Assembly: GCF_014066305.1 (NCBI RefSeq)
Contig: NW_023501039.1
Coordinates: forward strand, 1,612,001-1,676,000
Direction: 5' to 3'
Length of the DNA stretch: 64,000 bases
From: Letharia columbiana
Taxonomy: Eukaryota > Ascomycota > Lecanoromycetes > Lecanorales > Parmeliaceae
Part shown: piece by piece, positions 11,700-25,999 of the stretch
Layout: every line of letters begins with the position of its first letter
Position numbering within the stretch: position 1 is the first letter of the stretch
Notes under the pieces: generated by a model
The model's database searches: none
What the model saw: the letters and a program-made list of their open reading frames with translations, nothing else
What the model was told of the DNA's origin: nothing
Program-made: the position numbers and the translations under genes

Positions 11700-14600
11700 A
11701 TTAAAATCTCTTTATAGAATAGATATTAATTAGACTTTTATAAGAAAATTATTATATTAATAAAATAGATTAAGATTAATTATCTCTCGAATATTAAAGC
11801 TTTAATATTAAGTTTTATAAATATATCTTTTATTAAAGTAAATAAGCTATTTAAAGTAGTATTAATATAATCTTATAGATTATAACTAATCGATAATAAA
11901 TCTATTTTTATTTTTAATATTATATATATAGTTTTAATAAAACTCGCCTTAAAAGATTATATAGAAGAATTTTAATACTTAATTATCTTATTAAGACGAT
12001 TTAATATTATTTTAGAAATACTATAGCTAGAATAATATAACTCTTATATATTCTTTAAATTTAAAACTATTATATTTAATTTAATTTAAATTATTATATA
12101 TTTAACTATTTATTATATAGTAAATCTATTACTATTTAGAGTAATAATAAGTTTTTAAAAAAGAATTTAAATTATATAATAAAGATTATATTTAAGAAAA
12201 AGAATATAGTAAAGATCTTTATCTATATCTTTATTAAGATAATTAAGAAATTAGAGAATTAAGTTATTACTATATAGCTCTAAAATTTTAAATAATTTTC
12301 TAACTTTATCGATAAGAAAGCGAAGTTTATTATTAATATCGCCGCTATTATAATAGAAGATTATAAAAAATTCTTTTATAAGTTAAGAAAGAAATCTTCG
12401 ACTATAGAATAGTTATAAAAATAAGTTTTTATAGTATATTATAAATAACTAGACGTTTAAAATTCTATTAAAATTAATAAACTTTCTATTTATCGCTCTA
12501 TTAATTATATAATATATTTTAAAAAAAAAGCTATTTCACTATCGAAGAGAGCTTACGGGCTTTCTAGAGATTAGATATTAATTATAAAAAAATATATCGA
12601 TAAAATATTAGAAAAAGATTATATTAGATTAAGTACTTCTCTCTACGTAGTACTTATTCTAATTATAAAGAAACTCGATAGAGGACTTAAGCTATATATA
12701 GATTATAGAGCTCTAAATATACTTATTATTTCTAACTAAAATACTTCTCTATTAATTAAAAAAACTCTCGCTAAATTATACGCGATAAAGATATATAATA
12801 AATTCGATATTATAGTCGCTTTCAACGAGATTAAAATAAAAAAGAGTTATAAGGAAAAAATCGTATTTCTTATTTAATATAGTCTATTCGAATATATAAT
12901 AATATCTTTCGAGTTATATAATACCTCTATTACTTTTCAAATATTTATTAATAACATCTTACGCGAATATCTAGATATATTCTATATTATCTATTTAGAT
13001 AATATTCTTATTTATAATAATATTAAAGATAAATATATTTAGTATATAGAAAAGGTATTAAAGAAACTTTAATAAGCTAATCTTTATCTTAATATTAATA
13101 AATATAATTTCTATATTATTAGAGTTAAATATCTAGAATTAATTATTATAACGAAAGAAGTAGAAATAAATATAAAGAAAATTAAAACTATTACTTAATA
13201 GAAGAAATCTAGATATATTAAAGATATATAAATATTTCTAAAATTCGCTAATTTCTATCGAAAGTTTATTACGAGATACTCTAAAATTATTATATCTCTA
13301 ATAAATTTTATTTATACTTAATAGAAGAAAGACTTTATTTATTTATAGACTTAAGAATACTCTAAATAACTCGCTTTTAAAATACTTAAGAAAGCTTTTA
13401 TTATTATCTCTATATTTACTTACTTTAATTTAAATAAAAAGACTTAATTAGAAATAAACGCGTTTAATTTTATAGTTATTACTATTCTATTATAAGAAGA
13501 TAAAAATAAAGTATTTAAATCTATAATATTTCTCTTTAAAAAGATATCTTCTATAGAGTATAACTACGATATTTATAATAAGAAACTTATAGCTATAATA
13601 TAAATCTTTAAAAAATAATATTCTAAGCTAGCTAATATCTTTATCGAGAATTCTATTAAAGTTATTTTAAATTATAAAAATTTATAATATTTTATATTTT
13701 CTAAATAACTTAATTCCCGCTAAGTAAGATAAGCGAAGTTTCTTTTCAAATTTAACTTTCGTATTATTTATCGCTTAAAAAAATAAAGTATTAAATTTAA
13801 TAGTCTTACTCGACGAGTAAAAGACTTATCTAAAAACGAGAATAACGATTATATCCGTTATCGATATTATATAATTCTTAAAAATAATAATTTTAACGAA
13901 GATATTAAGAACGTCGTATATCTTACTATTATACTTCTAGATAATATAAGAGAAAATATTATCTCTCTAGTTATAATATTATATAAATTTAGCGAATAAG
14001 ATAATATTAATAATAAGGAGTCTAATAAAGAATTATTATTAAGGATTTTAATAGAGACTTCTTAAGAGGAGTTTTTAGAAGAATTAAGAGAAGTCTCTAT
14101 TATTAATACTTCTAAATTATTATATTAAATAAAGAATACTTATAATTATAATAATATCGCTTAGAAAATTATTTAATTAAAGATATCTAAATAGAGGAAG
14201 TTATTACTTAAAATAATTAAGAATAATCTTAAATTAAAATTAAGTAATTATTATTTTTATAATAAATTATTATATATTAATAATAGACTATATATATCGA
14301 ACATTCTCGAATTATAAATTAAAATTATTAGAGGTATTTATAACTCTCTATTCGAAGGTTACGCTAATAAATTATTAATCTATAATAGAATAAGTAGACT
14401 TTACTATTAACTAAGAATAACGAATTTTATTATCCGCTATATTAAGAGCTATTATATTTATAAAAGATCTAAGACTTATAAAAAGAGAGTAAATAAGATT
14501 TACTTAAATTTCTTCTTATTCCCAAATAGTACTAGTAAGATATTTTTATTAACTTTATTATATTACTATCTATTTATCTTAGATATAGACGCTTTTATTA

Positions 14601-15878
14601 ATATATTATAATAGTTATAAATAGACTTAATAAGAAAAAGAAATTTATTCTTTTAAACTTTCTAAAAGTAAAGATAATAGTTTAAGCCTTTATCGAATTT
14701 ATATAGCGAGAGAAAGAATACTTATTTATTATTATTTTCGACTAAGATATCTAGTTTATAATATATTTCTAGAGAAAACTATATAAAAGAATTAGAATTA
14801 AATTTAAACTCTTTACTACGTTTTATCTTAAAACTAATAAATAAATAGAGAATATTAACGCTATTCTAAAATAATATTTTAGAGTTTATATTAATTATAA
14901 TTAAGATAATTAAGTAAATTTATTACTAATAATAGAGTTCGAAGTTAACTTCGATAAGAACGCCTTATTAAGCGTACTACTATTTCTTCTTATTAAAGAA
15001 TATATTCCTCGCTTAAAAATAGAATCTTTAATTCTTTAAGATTAATTTATTAATTAAAGAGTGAAGAGAGATATTAAATTAATTAATAGATTTATCGAAA
15101 AGATTAATATTATAAAAAATTATTTAAAAAGTTAACTCGAATAATTATAAGCTTTATAGAAGAAGTAAGCTAATCGTTATCGACTTTTAATATTAAAATT
15201 TAAAATTAAAGATATAATTATACTTAATAGAAGAAATATTAAAATTATATACTCTAATAAATTATTAGACTATAAGAATTTTAAATTATTTAAAATTACT
15301 AAAGCTTTAAATAACTTCACTTATAAATTAGAACTCTTAATTTTTATAAACGATATTTACTCTATCTTTCATCTATAGTTATTATATCTTAATAATAATA
15401 ATCTACTATTAAAATAGATTAAGTCTTTATCATTATCTATCGATATTAATAAAGAAGATAAAATCTATAATATTAAAGAAATAGTTTTAATTTAAATTAG
15501 ATAAATAAAAAAATAATTTTTTAACTAGTAAGAGGGAATATCTAATATATAAAATTAGATATAAAAACTCTAAGAATAAGAAAGACTTATTTTAATAATT
15601 ATTTACGAATATAGTAGAATATTCGAATCTAATAATAGACTTTTATTATTACCACCTTAAGGTCGTTAGCTCTTATTTATTATTTAAAAGATCTTTAGAA
15701 TAATCTCCTCTATTAGCGCTACTAATCTATAGTAGCGATATTAATTTATAAGAAGATCTCGACCTTATAATAAAATACTAAGTTAACGTATCTAAGAATA
15801 TTACTTCGTATACGCCTAGATATACTTTTTATAAAATCGATATCTACTATATAGTAGTCGTCGTCGAAGCTTCGAATT
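11700..15878 (+). pseudogene. Gypsy-A pol: protease, RT, RNase H, integrase
   Basis: The RT is easily read at about 12560-13340: ILEKDYIRLSTS, then a K-K-L-D-R-G-L-K-L-Y-I-D-Y-R-A-L-N box, SLFEYIIISFELYN, and YLDNILIYN (12992-13018), where the YLDD box has lost its second Asp codon to AAT. The RNase H stretch follows to about 13850. An integrase zinc-finger and core region reads at 14230-15000 (GIYNSLFEGYANK, then RSKTYKK). Stops are nearly all TAA or TAG at expected Gln or Trp codons. It is non-functional. Confidence 0.8.
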
Positions 15879-15892
15879 AAAGGGAGGGATAA
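15879..15892 (+). other. Gypsy-A polypurine tract
   Basis: AAAGGGAGGGATAA lies directly before the 3' LTR, where the plus-strand primer of an LTR retrotransposon belongs. Confidence 0.7.
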
Positions 15893-16075
15893 TATTATAA
15901 TTTTAATAATCTTACGACCTTACTTATATTATAGCCTAATTAAGCTTAGCGTACTAAGGCCTTTTAATCTTTCTATCTTACTATAAAGCTTATATACTTA
16001 TAATAATTCTATATAGATAGTATTCTCTTTATACTATAATATAGAGTTATCATATATACTATTAAGTTCCTAACA
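15893..16075 (+). repeat. Gypsy-A 3' LTR
   Basis: 183 bp, pairs with 9513-9695, ends CTAACA and is followed by the ATTCT duplication. Confidence 0.82.
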
Positions 16076-17978
16076 ATTCTAGAGATAATATATAAAGTTT
16101 AAACGCTAATACGCTTCTAGTAACTCCGCGATATTTAATTAATTATTAATAAATAATATTAATATTATTTTAAATATTAGCTAGAGCTATTACATAGTTA
16201 ATTTAAGAAGAGAGATCTTTATTATTAGCGAATAACGAATTCGTAAAAACTACGATTTTTAGAGACGTTATATCTAACTTAATAAATATAAAATCTCTTT
16301 CTTTTATTTATTATAAAAAATAGCGATTTAAATACTAAGTATTCTCGTATATAAGCTCTATAATCTAGACGATATATAATAAAATAAATATCGCTTATAG
16401 CTATAATATAGTAGCGATATATACTCCTTATACTCGTTAAGCGATATACTATTCTTTCGTAAACGATTTCGTAAATAATTAGATCTTCTTCGCTTATCTA
16501 AGTTAATTAATTCTTATATTATCTTTAAGAGTAATAACGAATTTATTAAATTTGAGAGACTATTTTAAAATAAGTCTCTTAAATAACTTAGCTAGTAGTT
16601 TAGCGGCGTATAATTCTTATAATTCTATATTTATAAACTCGATAATATTAATAATAAGAGAGTTATCGATTTATAAGCTAATAATTACTATCGTATTATC
16701 GTTAAATAATAGATAAGTATCGAATATAGATAAGGTTATTTCTAGCTTCTTTATATAATACTTATAATATATCTAAAATTAGTAGATATCGAACTTAGTA
16801 ATATTATAGAGAGGGAGAATAATATAAAGTATCGTTTTTAAGAATAATTCTATTTTAATTAAAATTAAAATAAAGATATCTCTAATTAACTCGAATTAAG
16901 ATTATATATATATTTAAATAATATCGCGTAAATATAGAGATAGTTATAGAATAGCTAACGCTAGAGCGATAATAAGTTATTAATTAACTCGTTAAATAAT
17001 AGAGGCCTAAGTAAGAATTCTATACTTCTTTAAATTATTAAATACTTATACTACTAGTCGCGACTTCTCGAAGACTTTCTCGATACCCTTATTCTTGATT
17101 TAGTCTATAAAACGACTACTAAATATTCGTGCTTCTGCGAAGATATCTTCGATCTTTATAATTTTAATTTTAAGTAATTTATTAAGTTCTTTTTATTAGA
17201 ATATCTAAAAGTTTAATAAAGATAATTATAATATAAACTTAGATATATAGATCGTAATATTAATAGAGTTTCGAAAATAAGCGAAAATATATTAATATCG
17301 AGAAGAGTTATAATATAGTAAAGCGTTTTAAAAAGAGTCTTAATAATCTTAATTATTATTATTATTATATTAAGTATTATCTAACTATAGAGATTCTTAT
17401 TCGAGGAACTTAGAAGACTTAATTAAGATATTTATTTCTTTTAATACGTTCTTTATATTAATATCGAGAAATTAATTAAAATATCGTATATTTTTATAAT
17501 CTAGAGCTTATTTCGCTAATATAGAGCGTCGTTAACTTATCTCTTAGTATAAAGTTTTATAACTTTAATTATTACTATATTAATAACTTTTATTCTCTTA
17601 ATAGTAGATAAAGTTAATATATTATCGTTTGTAATATAAGAGAAGATTCTAAAAACTAGCAATGTAAGAACGAGGCTATTATATCCGGCTGTATCGTTGA
17701 TAGCCTTAATAGTTATTTATAGACGAATCTCCTTCTTAATACCTTAATTCTCTAGTTCCGTAGTAATTATCGAATAGACTCATCTTAATAGAGTATAATA
17801 TCGTTCTATTAGGCCGATAGAATTAGCGGTCTTAACTAGTACATATTTCGTTTAAATGCTTAGAGTCCTAGCGTTTTACTTAAACTCGATATTATCGAAG
17901 TTAGTCTTAGCGTTATAAATAATAATATCTAAAGATTTAATATATACGTCTATTTAGTATAGTCTAAGTATATTCTAT
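16076..17978 (-). pseudogene. Copia-C integrase C-terminal half and reverse transcriptase
   Basis: Reading the minus strand from 17960 the translation runs DIIIYNAKTNFDNIEFKQNA (integrase core), SIGLIERYYTLLR, INDTAGYNSLVLTLLVF (17707-17643), then GIEKVFEKSRLVV at about 17100-17050, then SLYLRDI, and an ELYAAKLLAKLFKRL stretch. These are landmarks of a well-known type of fungal copia-like polyprotein with integrase before RT. It stops at Gypsy-A on one side and at the T2 repeat on the other. Damage is lighter around 17640-17710. Confidence 0.75.
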
Positions 17979-18663
17979 AAGTAAAGACCTATGAATTAAA
18001 TTCATAGAGTTGAATTTTTCATTTTTCTAAGTTAAATAGAGTTGGATTTTTCTAAGTTAAATGGAATTTTAGCCCTAGCCCTAAGTTAAATCGAACTCTA
18101 ATCGCTTACTATACGTTTTTAATCTACTTTTACTACTATAAAATTAATTTAATCTATCTAATATATAGATATATATGTATAAAGAGAGACGCGCTAAGAT
18201 CTAATTAGAAAGGTGTATTAAGTATAAAAAATTGATCCATAATAATTACCTATAAAAAATAGAGAAAGGTTATATTCTTATAATAAGAAGTATCGAAATA
18301 TCGAAAAGAAATAAAGATAACGTGTTAATTAGTAATATGAATCTTATAATATCTTCTATTATAGTGAAATTTTCGAATAATGAAATAGCTATAGATATCG
18401 AATGGTCTTAATTCGTTTAAATATGTATTAAAGAGCATATAACGTGGGATCTTGAAGAGCTGAGCCGTATTCTTAACGATAGTAGCCTTATTACCGCTTA
18501 ATTTCTCCGCAGTATTCTCCATAGTATTCTCCGCAGTATTCTCCGCATTTGCCTATTATAGTTTCTTCTCTTACTTCTTAATGCAGTAGGAATAACAAAC
18601 TAAATTATAGTAGTATTCTCCGCTTATTAAGTAATAATTTAATATGAAATCGTGAAGAGTATA

Positions 18664-18827
18664 TATTATGGCCATAACTATATCTATCGATATTAAGACT
18701 TAATACGGCTTAGTATAGCTTAGCGCTTAATATAGCTTAGCACTCGATATTTTAGCAGTAACTTTCCTTAGAAGAACTATTATAACTTTTATTATTAAAA
18801 TCTTATATTTATACTTATAATATAATA
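18664..18827 (+). repeat. Gypsy-B 5' LTR
   Basis: 164 bp; more RIP-altered than its partner at 28449-28612. It starts TATTATGGC, versus TGTTATAGC in the partner. Confidence 0.85.
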
Positions 18828-21800
18828 TCTAATAATAATATCAATATTTAATTCAAAGACGATATATCTAGCTATTATCTCGAATCGAGGTTATTTTAGT
18901 AGCAAACTAATCGATTAAAAACTTTAAGAGATTCCGAAGTACATTAATTACTTCCGCTTACATTTATTCTATTACTTCAAACTCCACTACCCTTAAGATC
19001 GTTTTTTATCGACTCCTAATTACGATTATATCGTATTAAGAAGTTTAAGAAGATATATATTAGTTTATTAGAGCTTTAATTAAGCTGGCTTCGAATATAT
19101 AGATAATTAATAAGATTCTAAAACTATTATTCTAGTTATACGAATTTCTAAACACGAAGCCACTTTAAGAGAACTCGAATCTTATCAATCTTCATTAATA
19201 TCCACGTTATTAGATATCTTATTAGAAATAATCTTAGACTCTCTTAATTATATATAGGTCGTCGATATTTTAGCTAGTCTATCTTCTAAATAGAAGACTT
19301 AAAAGATTTTTAACTAGTCTTATACTTCTTTAAATAAGATATTAACTAAATCTAGAATCTTCTAAGATTACCCCTATTTATAAGAGTAACCTTAGAAGTT
19401 TTACTAATATCGACCTTATTTCTAATAAGAATAAAAGAACCTATCGAAGTTAAAAGAAATAATTTTTTTAACTCTAGAAATTATTTTAATATAAACCTTA
19501 ACGATTTCGTATCTATCGAATCTTTCAGAGTTATAGAAAAACGTCTAATAGTATATTTAGATATTATAGATTATATAACTAATTAAATCGAAGAGTTAAT
19601 CGAAATTCGAAAAAATTCGAAAAACTCGTAATATTTTAAAAATATCTATTAATAAGATTACGTAGTTATCTTAATAATTATTAATAGATTAATTAGAAAG
19701 AAGCTAGACTATAAGTTATCTTTTCTATATAAATCTCTAATTAATATCGATATAGATACTATCTAAGCTATTTATCGACTTTTATTAAAGATTAAAAAGA
19801 AGTTTTATTAATTCGAAATCGATTAATAGCTTCTAAATTAGAAGTTAACTTAATATATATTAAGTGGCTAAAAAGATTTTTAGACTTAGCTTAATATAAT
19901 AAGAGAAGAATTAAGAGAATTAGATACTCTCGATCTATCTCTAGAACTTATAAATAAAATTATTAGTTATTATTTATTCTCGATATTAAATAACTATTTT
20001 TAACTTTAAGACTTTTTATAGCGATATTAAAGACTATTCTTATAAGTACTAATTTTCTCTAATAAAATATTCTTTTTAGTACTTCGCGCTTAAAAGATAG
20101 AAGCTATTAAAAATTATCGAGATCGAGAAATAAACCGCTTAAACTTATATAATTAAGAGATTAAAGAAGATTTAGCTATATATATACTCGAAAGACTTAT
20201 AAGTTTAGCGAACTCTTTAATTATTAATTCTTTATCTTAATATTAATTAACTTTTTAAATTACTATCTTTCTATCTCGCTAGAATATAAAATCGAAAGAT
20301 CTAGAAATTCGTTTAAATCTTCTTTTAGAAATTTATCGAAATTCGAAACTCTAAAAATTTACTCGAGAATTTTATCGGTAATTAAAGAAGCTTAATCGCT
20401 TAATAATTAAGGATAAGTTAATTTATTTATAGATAAGAGTTATCTAATAAGATACGAAGCTTTATTAAAATCGTAATCTCGACCTCGAATTCGAGTTTAT
20501 TTCTAGAGAAAATCGTCGCTTAGAATTAATTTCGGGTCGCTATTAGAATTAAAATAATCGTCTACCTCGGGAATATAACTACCTATATACTTAAAACGAT
20601 CGCCCCTCTCGAGAATATAAAAATCCTTAAAATAATTTTTAATTATATAAGTATTTAAACTACTAGAAATCTTCGAATTAATAAAGAACTTCGAAGCTTC
20701 GTTTAAGGAATATAATAATATTTAATTCTTAAAAATACTCCGCGATCTTCTTTATTCGCCGCTTTCGATATATCGCGAAGTTAAAAAATAACGCTTTTAT
20801 TCTTTAAATACTTTTTATATATCTAAAAAAAGATACTTTAAAATAATATAACGATCTCTTTATAAGAGTTCGCTAGAAGATAAACTATAGTTTAATAATA
20901 TAGAAAGATAAGCTTTTTTAAGAGTATTAATTAAATTATTTCAAATCTCTAAAAAAGGCGGAAAAGATAAAGTTTCGATTCGATAATTTTCTTATCACGC
21001 TAAGTTAATACTTAATAAGAAAAATTAACTATTTATATAACGCCGAAGTTATTAATAAGAATATAATTATTAAATATCTCTAATAGAGATTAGATATAAA
21101 CTTAACCCTCGCTATATTTATATATAAAAAGAGAGATATAATTAAGAATTTTAATAGACGAGTTTATAATAATAAAATAACGGCGAAGCGCGTTTATAAG
21201 ATAAATAAGTCTCGCTAAATATCTAATTTATTAATAACTTTAATATTAATTAGAGTTTAATAACTCTTTAAAAATCTAGTAATAAAGAAATTAATTTAGA
21301 CTATAAAGTCTAAATTTAAAATTAATTTAAATACTAGATCTAAGCGGTTATTAAAGATATCTAAAATTAAAGAAAATAAATATTAATTTAAAAAGTTATT
21401 ATTTTATTCTTATAGATACTATAGCGAAGATTATTAAGATAATAATTATTAAGAAAATAATTAAAAGATTATAAAGATTAATTTAAAATAAATAGATATT
21501 AATAAGAATAATAGTAATAATAAAAACTATAATAAGGAAGAAGAGAAAGATCTTAATATTTATAATCTCGAGATTTATATAGCTTTAGAAACTCTAATAA
21601 AAGAGAAAAGTTAGAGGGATTTCTTCTAAGGCTTTTAACTAATAATTAAGATTTAATTAAAAAAAACTTTATTATTATATTAACTATAAGAATATCTTTA
21701 AACACTATATTAAACCCTTAATATTATTTATAAATATCTTTTAAAAATATTAATAATTTAGATCTCGCTTTAATATTAATTATAAATATAGAATTAGAAA

Positions 21801-21900
21801 ATAATAATAAACGTAATATAGTATTTAAGAAGTTTTCTAATATTATAAATAGTCATTATAATAAAAATAAATAAATATATAATTTTTATATAGACTCTAG
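18828..21900 (+). pseudogene. Gypsy-B gag region
   Basis: Aligns colinearly with the second copy at 44222-47908. Translation is stop-ridden. It is placed as gag by position before protease/RT. No motif is certain. Confidence 0.55.
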
Positions 21901-24900
21901 CTTTAAAATATTTTTAATATCTAATTAATATTATTTAGAATTTTTTAATTAAAATAAAGTTTATTCTATATCTAATAGAAGAAAGCTTTATTATAAAGAA
22001 GTAAAAGCTAATATATTACTATCGCGGGATTATATATACTTCTTTATTAATATATATATAATAATCGAGAAAGAATTAATAGTCTTAAGAGAATTTTATA
22101 TTATATTTAACTTATCTTATAATATAATTATCGATACTAATATTCTAAAATTAAATAAAATAAATATCTAATAAAGAGAACTTAATCTTATTATTATAAG
22201 AGATAAAGATAAGATTTTTATTCGAATAACCCGAAAAATTCTAAGAATTAAGACTAAGATTCTAAAGTTATTATTTATATCTATACTATCGATAAAAGTA
22301 AAAGTTCTATAGATATTAAAGTAGAGAAAGATTAATATCTACGCTATATTAACTACGATTTTTTAATTAAATATAAATTAAAATATTTCTATTTAATATC
22401 GACCTCTAATATTAAGATACTCTTATCTATTTAAATCTATTTTTATTATTAACTCTTAGCTTAAAATCTTTATTTTAAATATTTAAGTTATAATTAATAA
22501 TAACTTTTAAACTATTTCTATAGTTAACTTTAAAGAATAATTTATTAAAGTCTATAAGGGCTAATTATTAAAAAGATTATCTATTCTTTAAAACTTAATT
22601 AAGTCTATAAAGATAGATTTTTATTTTATTAACGTCTTTACGAGAAAGTTTAAAGAGAAATTAGATATATTATATATTATAGATTTCTTAAAAGAAGTTA
22701 TAATATTATAGATAGATATTTTCGAGTATTAAAAATCGGAATATAAGAAACGAATCGAAAAAGTACTCGAAAGATATTAAATACTATTTTAGCTTAGCCT
22801 AGAACGTTTTAATAATAAAATTAAAATATTAATATCTTTTAAAGATAAGACTAATTTCGCTAAACTTAAATAAAATCCTTTTAGTCTATCTTAGCGAGAT
22901 CGTTAAGCTATAGATTTCGTTTTAAACCCGCTAATAAAATAAGATTATATCGAGAAGATATCTTTAGAAATTCCTTTCGCTACCTTCTTATCGGCTTTTA
23001 TAATATAAAAAAATAATAAACTTTAAATTATCGTCGATTTAAGAAAGATAAATATTAAACTATATTTTGATATCTATTTACTCTCTAAGTAGAATACTAT
23101 ACTAAAAGCTTTAAATAGATTAATAATCTTCTTATTTATTAATCTAACTAAAGGGTTCTTTTAATAACTTATTAAATCGTCGAATTAATAAAAAACTACT
23201 TTTATTAACCCTTATTAAGAATAAGAATAATTAAAGATCTCTATTATAGGCCTCGCAAATATCTTAGATTTTTTTTAATATCGAATAAAATAACTTCTCG
23301 TTTTATATTTTTAGTAATTTATTCTAGTCTATATTAATAATATTATTATTTTTTTAATATCTCTTAATAATTATATTAAATATCTCGATTAGATATTAAA
23401 CTTACTAGAAAAAAGCGAGATAACTCTCTTACTCTTTAAATATTATTTTATATATTTAAATATTACCGCCTTAGAATATTATATCTCTAAATTTAATCTT
23501 AATATTATAAAAGAAAAAATCGAAGCGATTCGAAAAATAATCTTCTCGAGAAATCTTAGATAGCTAAAAATCGAATTAAGTTTCTTTAGCTATTATTATA
23601 AATTTATAGAATATTATATAGCTATCGTTAAGTCTTTAATTAAATTTAAAATTAAAGATTTTAAGAGAAGTTCTAATAAGAATAGATCTTAATAAAATTA
23701 TATAAAGAAGAAATAACTTTCTATTAATATCGATCTAGGCCTTATAAAGATAGCTAAGGCTTTTAAATTAAACGACTTTATTATTAAAGTAATAGATCTA
23801 TAAGTTAATTTAGAATATTATAAGATCTAGAAGATATTAAAGAATAAACTATATAATATACTAATACTCATTTTCTCGAATTTTAATTAATTAATTATAT
23901 TATATATTAATAATAATAAGAAGAAAGGCTACGAAGTAATATTATATTAAATTAATATTAATAGAATTAAACGACTAATCTTATTTCTATCGCGCGATCT
24001 TAGCGACGTTAAGACTTAATATTAGACTATAAAGCTAGAGACTAATACTTTAATTTAAGTATTAATTAAGCTTTCTTAATTTTTTAATAATAGAGATTTT
24101 ACGATAATTACTAATTATATTATTCTAAAATCTATTTTTTAAAATAAAATTAACGGTTATCGATCCGCCCGATTAAATAAGTAAACTCTATACTTATCGA
24201 CTTTTTAATCTAGAATAAAAATTATATATAGAGTCGAAAGAATTTACGATAACGTCGACGAACTATCTTAGCTTCTTATTAAAAACTTATTTATAAAAAA
24301 AGAATCGATAAAAAACTTAGATATAGTTAGCGTTTTTCCTATAATAATAATATAAGTCGAAAAAGAAATTTCTTAACGAAATTTCTACGACTTTATTTAA
24401 TAATCCGTACTTCGATTATATTTATAAATAAATCTAGAAGTAGATAAAGAAGACCGAAGATTTAAAATTCAACTTATAAATTATCTATTAATTCTATCGT
24501 CTTAATATTAATTTAAAATTACTTTATATATTAGATAAGAAATTAGATCCCTTATATATCCCCGAAAAATTAACTCGTAAAATCTTAAAGTACGATTATA
24601 ATTATTATACTTATAAGAATATATATCGAATATATAATTAACTCCGCAGCTCGGTCTACTTTTTAAAAATATAAAAAATAATTTAAAAATATATCGATAG
24701 TTATCTAGTATATTAATTATTAAAATTCTCTTAATAATTATTATATAAATAACTTTAACTAGTAAAAAGTTCTTAATAGTCGTTAAAGGAATTATTTATA
24801 GACTTTATAGTTAAATTATCTCTAATTCTTAATAAATATAATTATATCTTAATAGTTATTAATAAATTCTTTAAATTCATTTAATTAATATTAGAGAATA

Positions 24901-25860
24901 AGAAAAATATAATAAAAGTTTAGGCGGCTCGATATTTCGACTAGATCTATAGATTTTAAGAGATTTTCTATAAATTAATCTTCGATTAAGATCTTAAATT
25001 TATTAGTATATTCTAAAGAACGTTATTTTTAAAATATAGAATAATATTTAGAATAACGATAGTTTATTATCCTTCGATAGATAGATAAGTAAAATATATA
25101 AATTAAACGATAGAGATAGCTTTACGATATCTACTTATCGATAAATATAAAAAAAATTAGAATATTCTATTATCGAAAGTAAAGTACTTTCTAAACACCG
25201 TAAAAAACGCCTTAACTTTTATTACTCTTTTCGAAGCTCTCTATAAAATTAAATCTAGAGATTTTCTAGCGAATATAATTCTAAATAAAGACTTAATATT
25301 TATAAACTTTATTAAGATTTAAGAGATAATTTATAATAATACTTTTAACGCTATTAAGCTCGTATAAGCTAAGATAACTATCTAATATAATATTAAATAT
25401 AAAACCTTAAATCTAATTAATAATATATATCTTAAATTAGCTAGAATTAAAGAAGTAAATTATTATATTTCTAAAAATTGTTTATTATCTATTAAGAAAG
25501 TCGGCTTATATAAAATTCTTAAAAAGATTAACGCTTTAATTTATAAGCTCGAACTTCTATTTAATATATCTAGAATTTATTTAATTATTTCGATTATTTA
25601 TCTAAAGTAGACTAAGTTAAATTCTTTTAATAAAGAAATATCTTTATTTATATCTATGATTATTAAGGGATAAGAGAAGTATATAATAGAGAAGATTATA
25701 CGTTAGAAAAAACGAGAAAAGAAGAATAGATATCGAGTACGCTGAAAAGGATATTTCGAAACTACTTAGAAATCTACGAGTATATTTCGAAAGAATATAT
25801 CGGAAATAATCGAGAAATTCGAAAAGTTAAAAATTCGGAAATAAGATTTTAGATTTTTAT
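21900..25860 (+). pseudogene. Gypsy-B pol with chromodomain
   Basis: The RT spans about 22900-23640: VDLRKINIKLY, then F-x-F-I-N-L-T-K-G-F-F, ISIIGLAN, and YINNIIIF at 23330-23353 (decayed YIDD box). The integrase region spans about 24590-25200: a zinc-finger stretch near 24600-24720, FDQDLKFIS-like core, then Y-Y-P-S-I-D-K-Q-V-K-Y-I-N (usual AYHPQTDGQSE box). A C-terminal chromodomain-like segment lies at about 25680-25830 with R-Y-R-V-R-x-K-G-Y-F-E-T-T. Stops replace Gln and Trp codons. It is inactive. Confidence 0.8.
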
Positions 25861-25999
25861 TTTCTTCTCTATATTTACGAAGTAAGAATAAACTAAAATA
25901 AATTTAAACTTTTTTATTATTACACTTCTACCTTTATTTATATAAATATATCTATATCTTATCTTAATTTAATAATATTCTACTCTAATTATATTTTAT

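Larger units (their letters stand above)
9513..16075 (+). mobile_element. Gypsy-A: Ty3/gypsy LTR retrotransposon, RIP-degraded
   Basis: 6,563 bp with 183-bp LTRs at 9513-9695 and 15893-16075 and target duplication ATTCT (9508-9512, 16076-16080). Plus-strand order is gag, protease, RT, RNase H, integrase, which is gypsy order. It is inserted antisense to copia-C, in that element's RNase H region. Length and structure are those of a full element; no frame is open. Confidence 0.88.

Noticed and set aside
18325..18522. Minus-strand 65-codon gene
   Set aside because: It overlaps the T2 tandem unit; other copies of the unit do not keep the frame.
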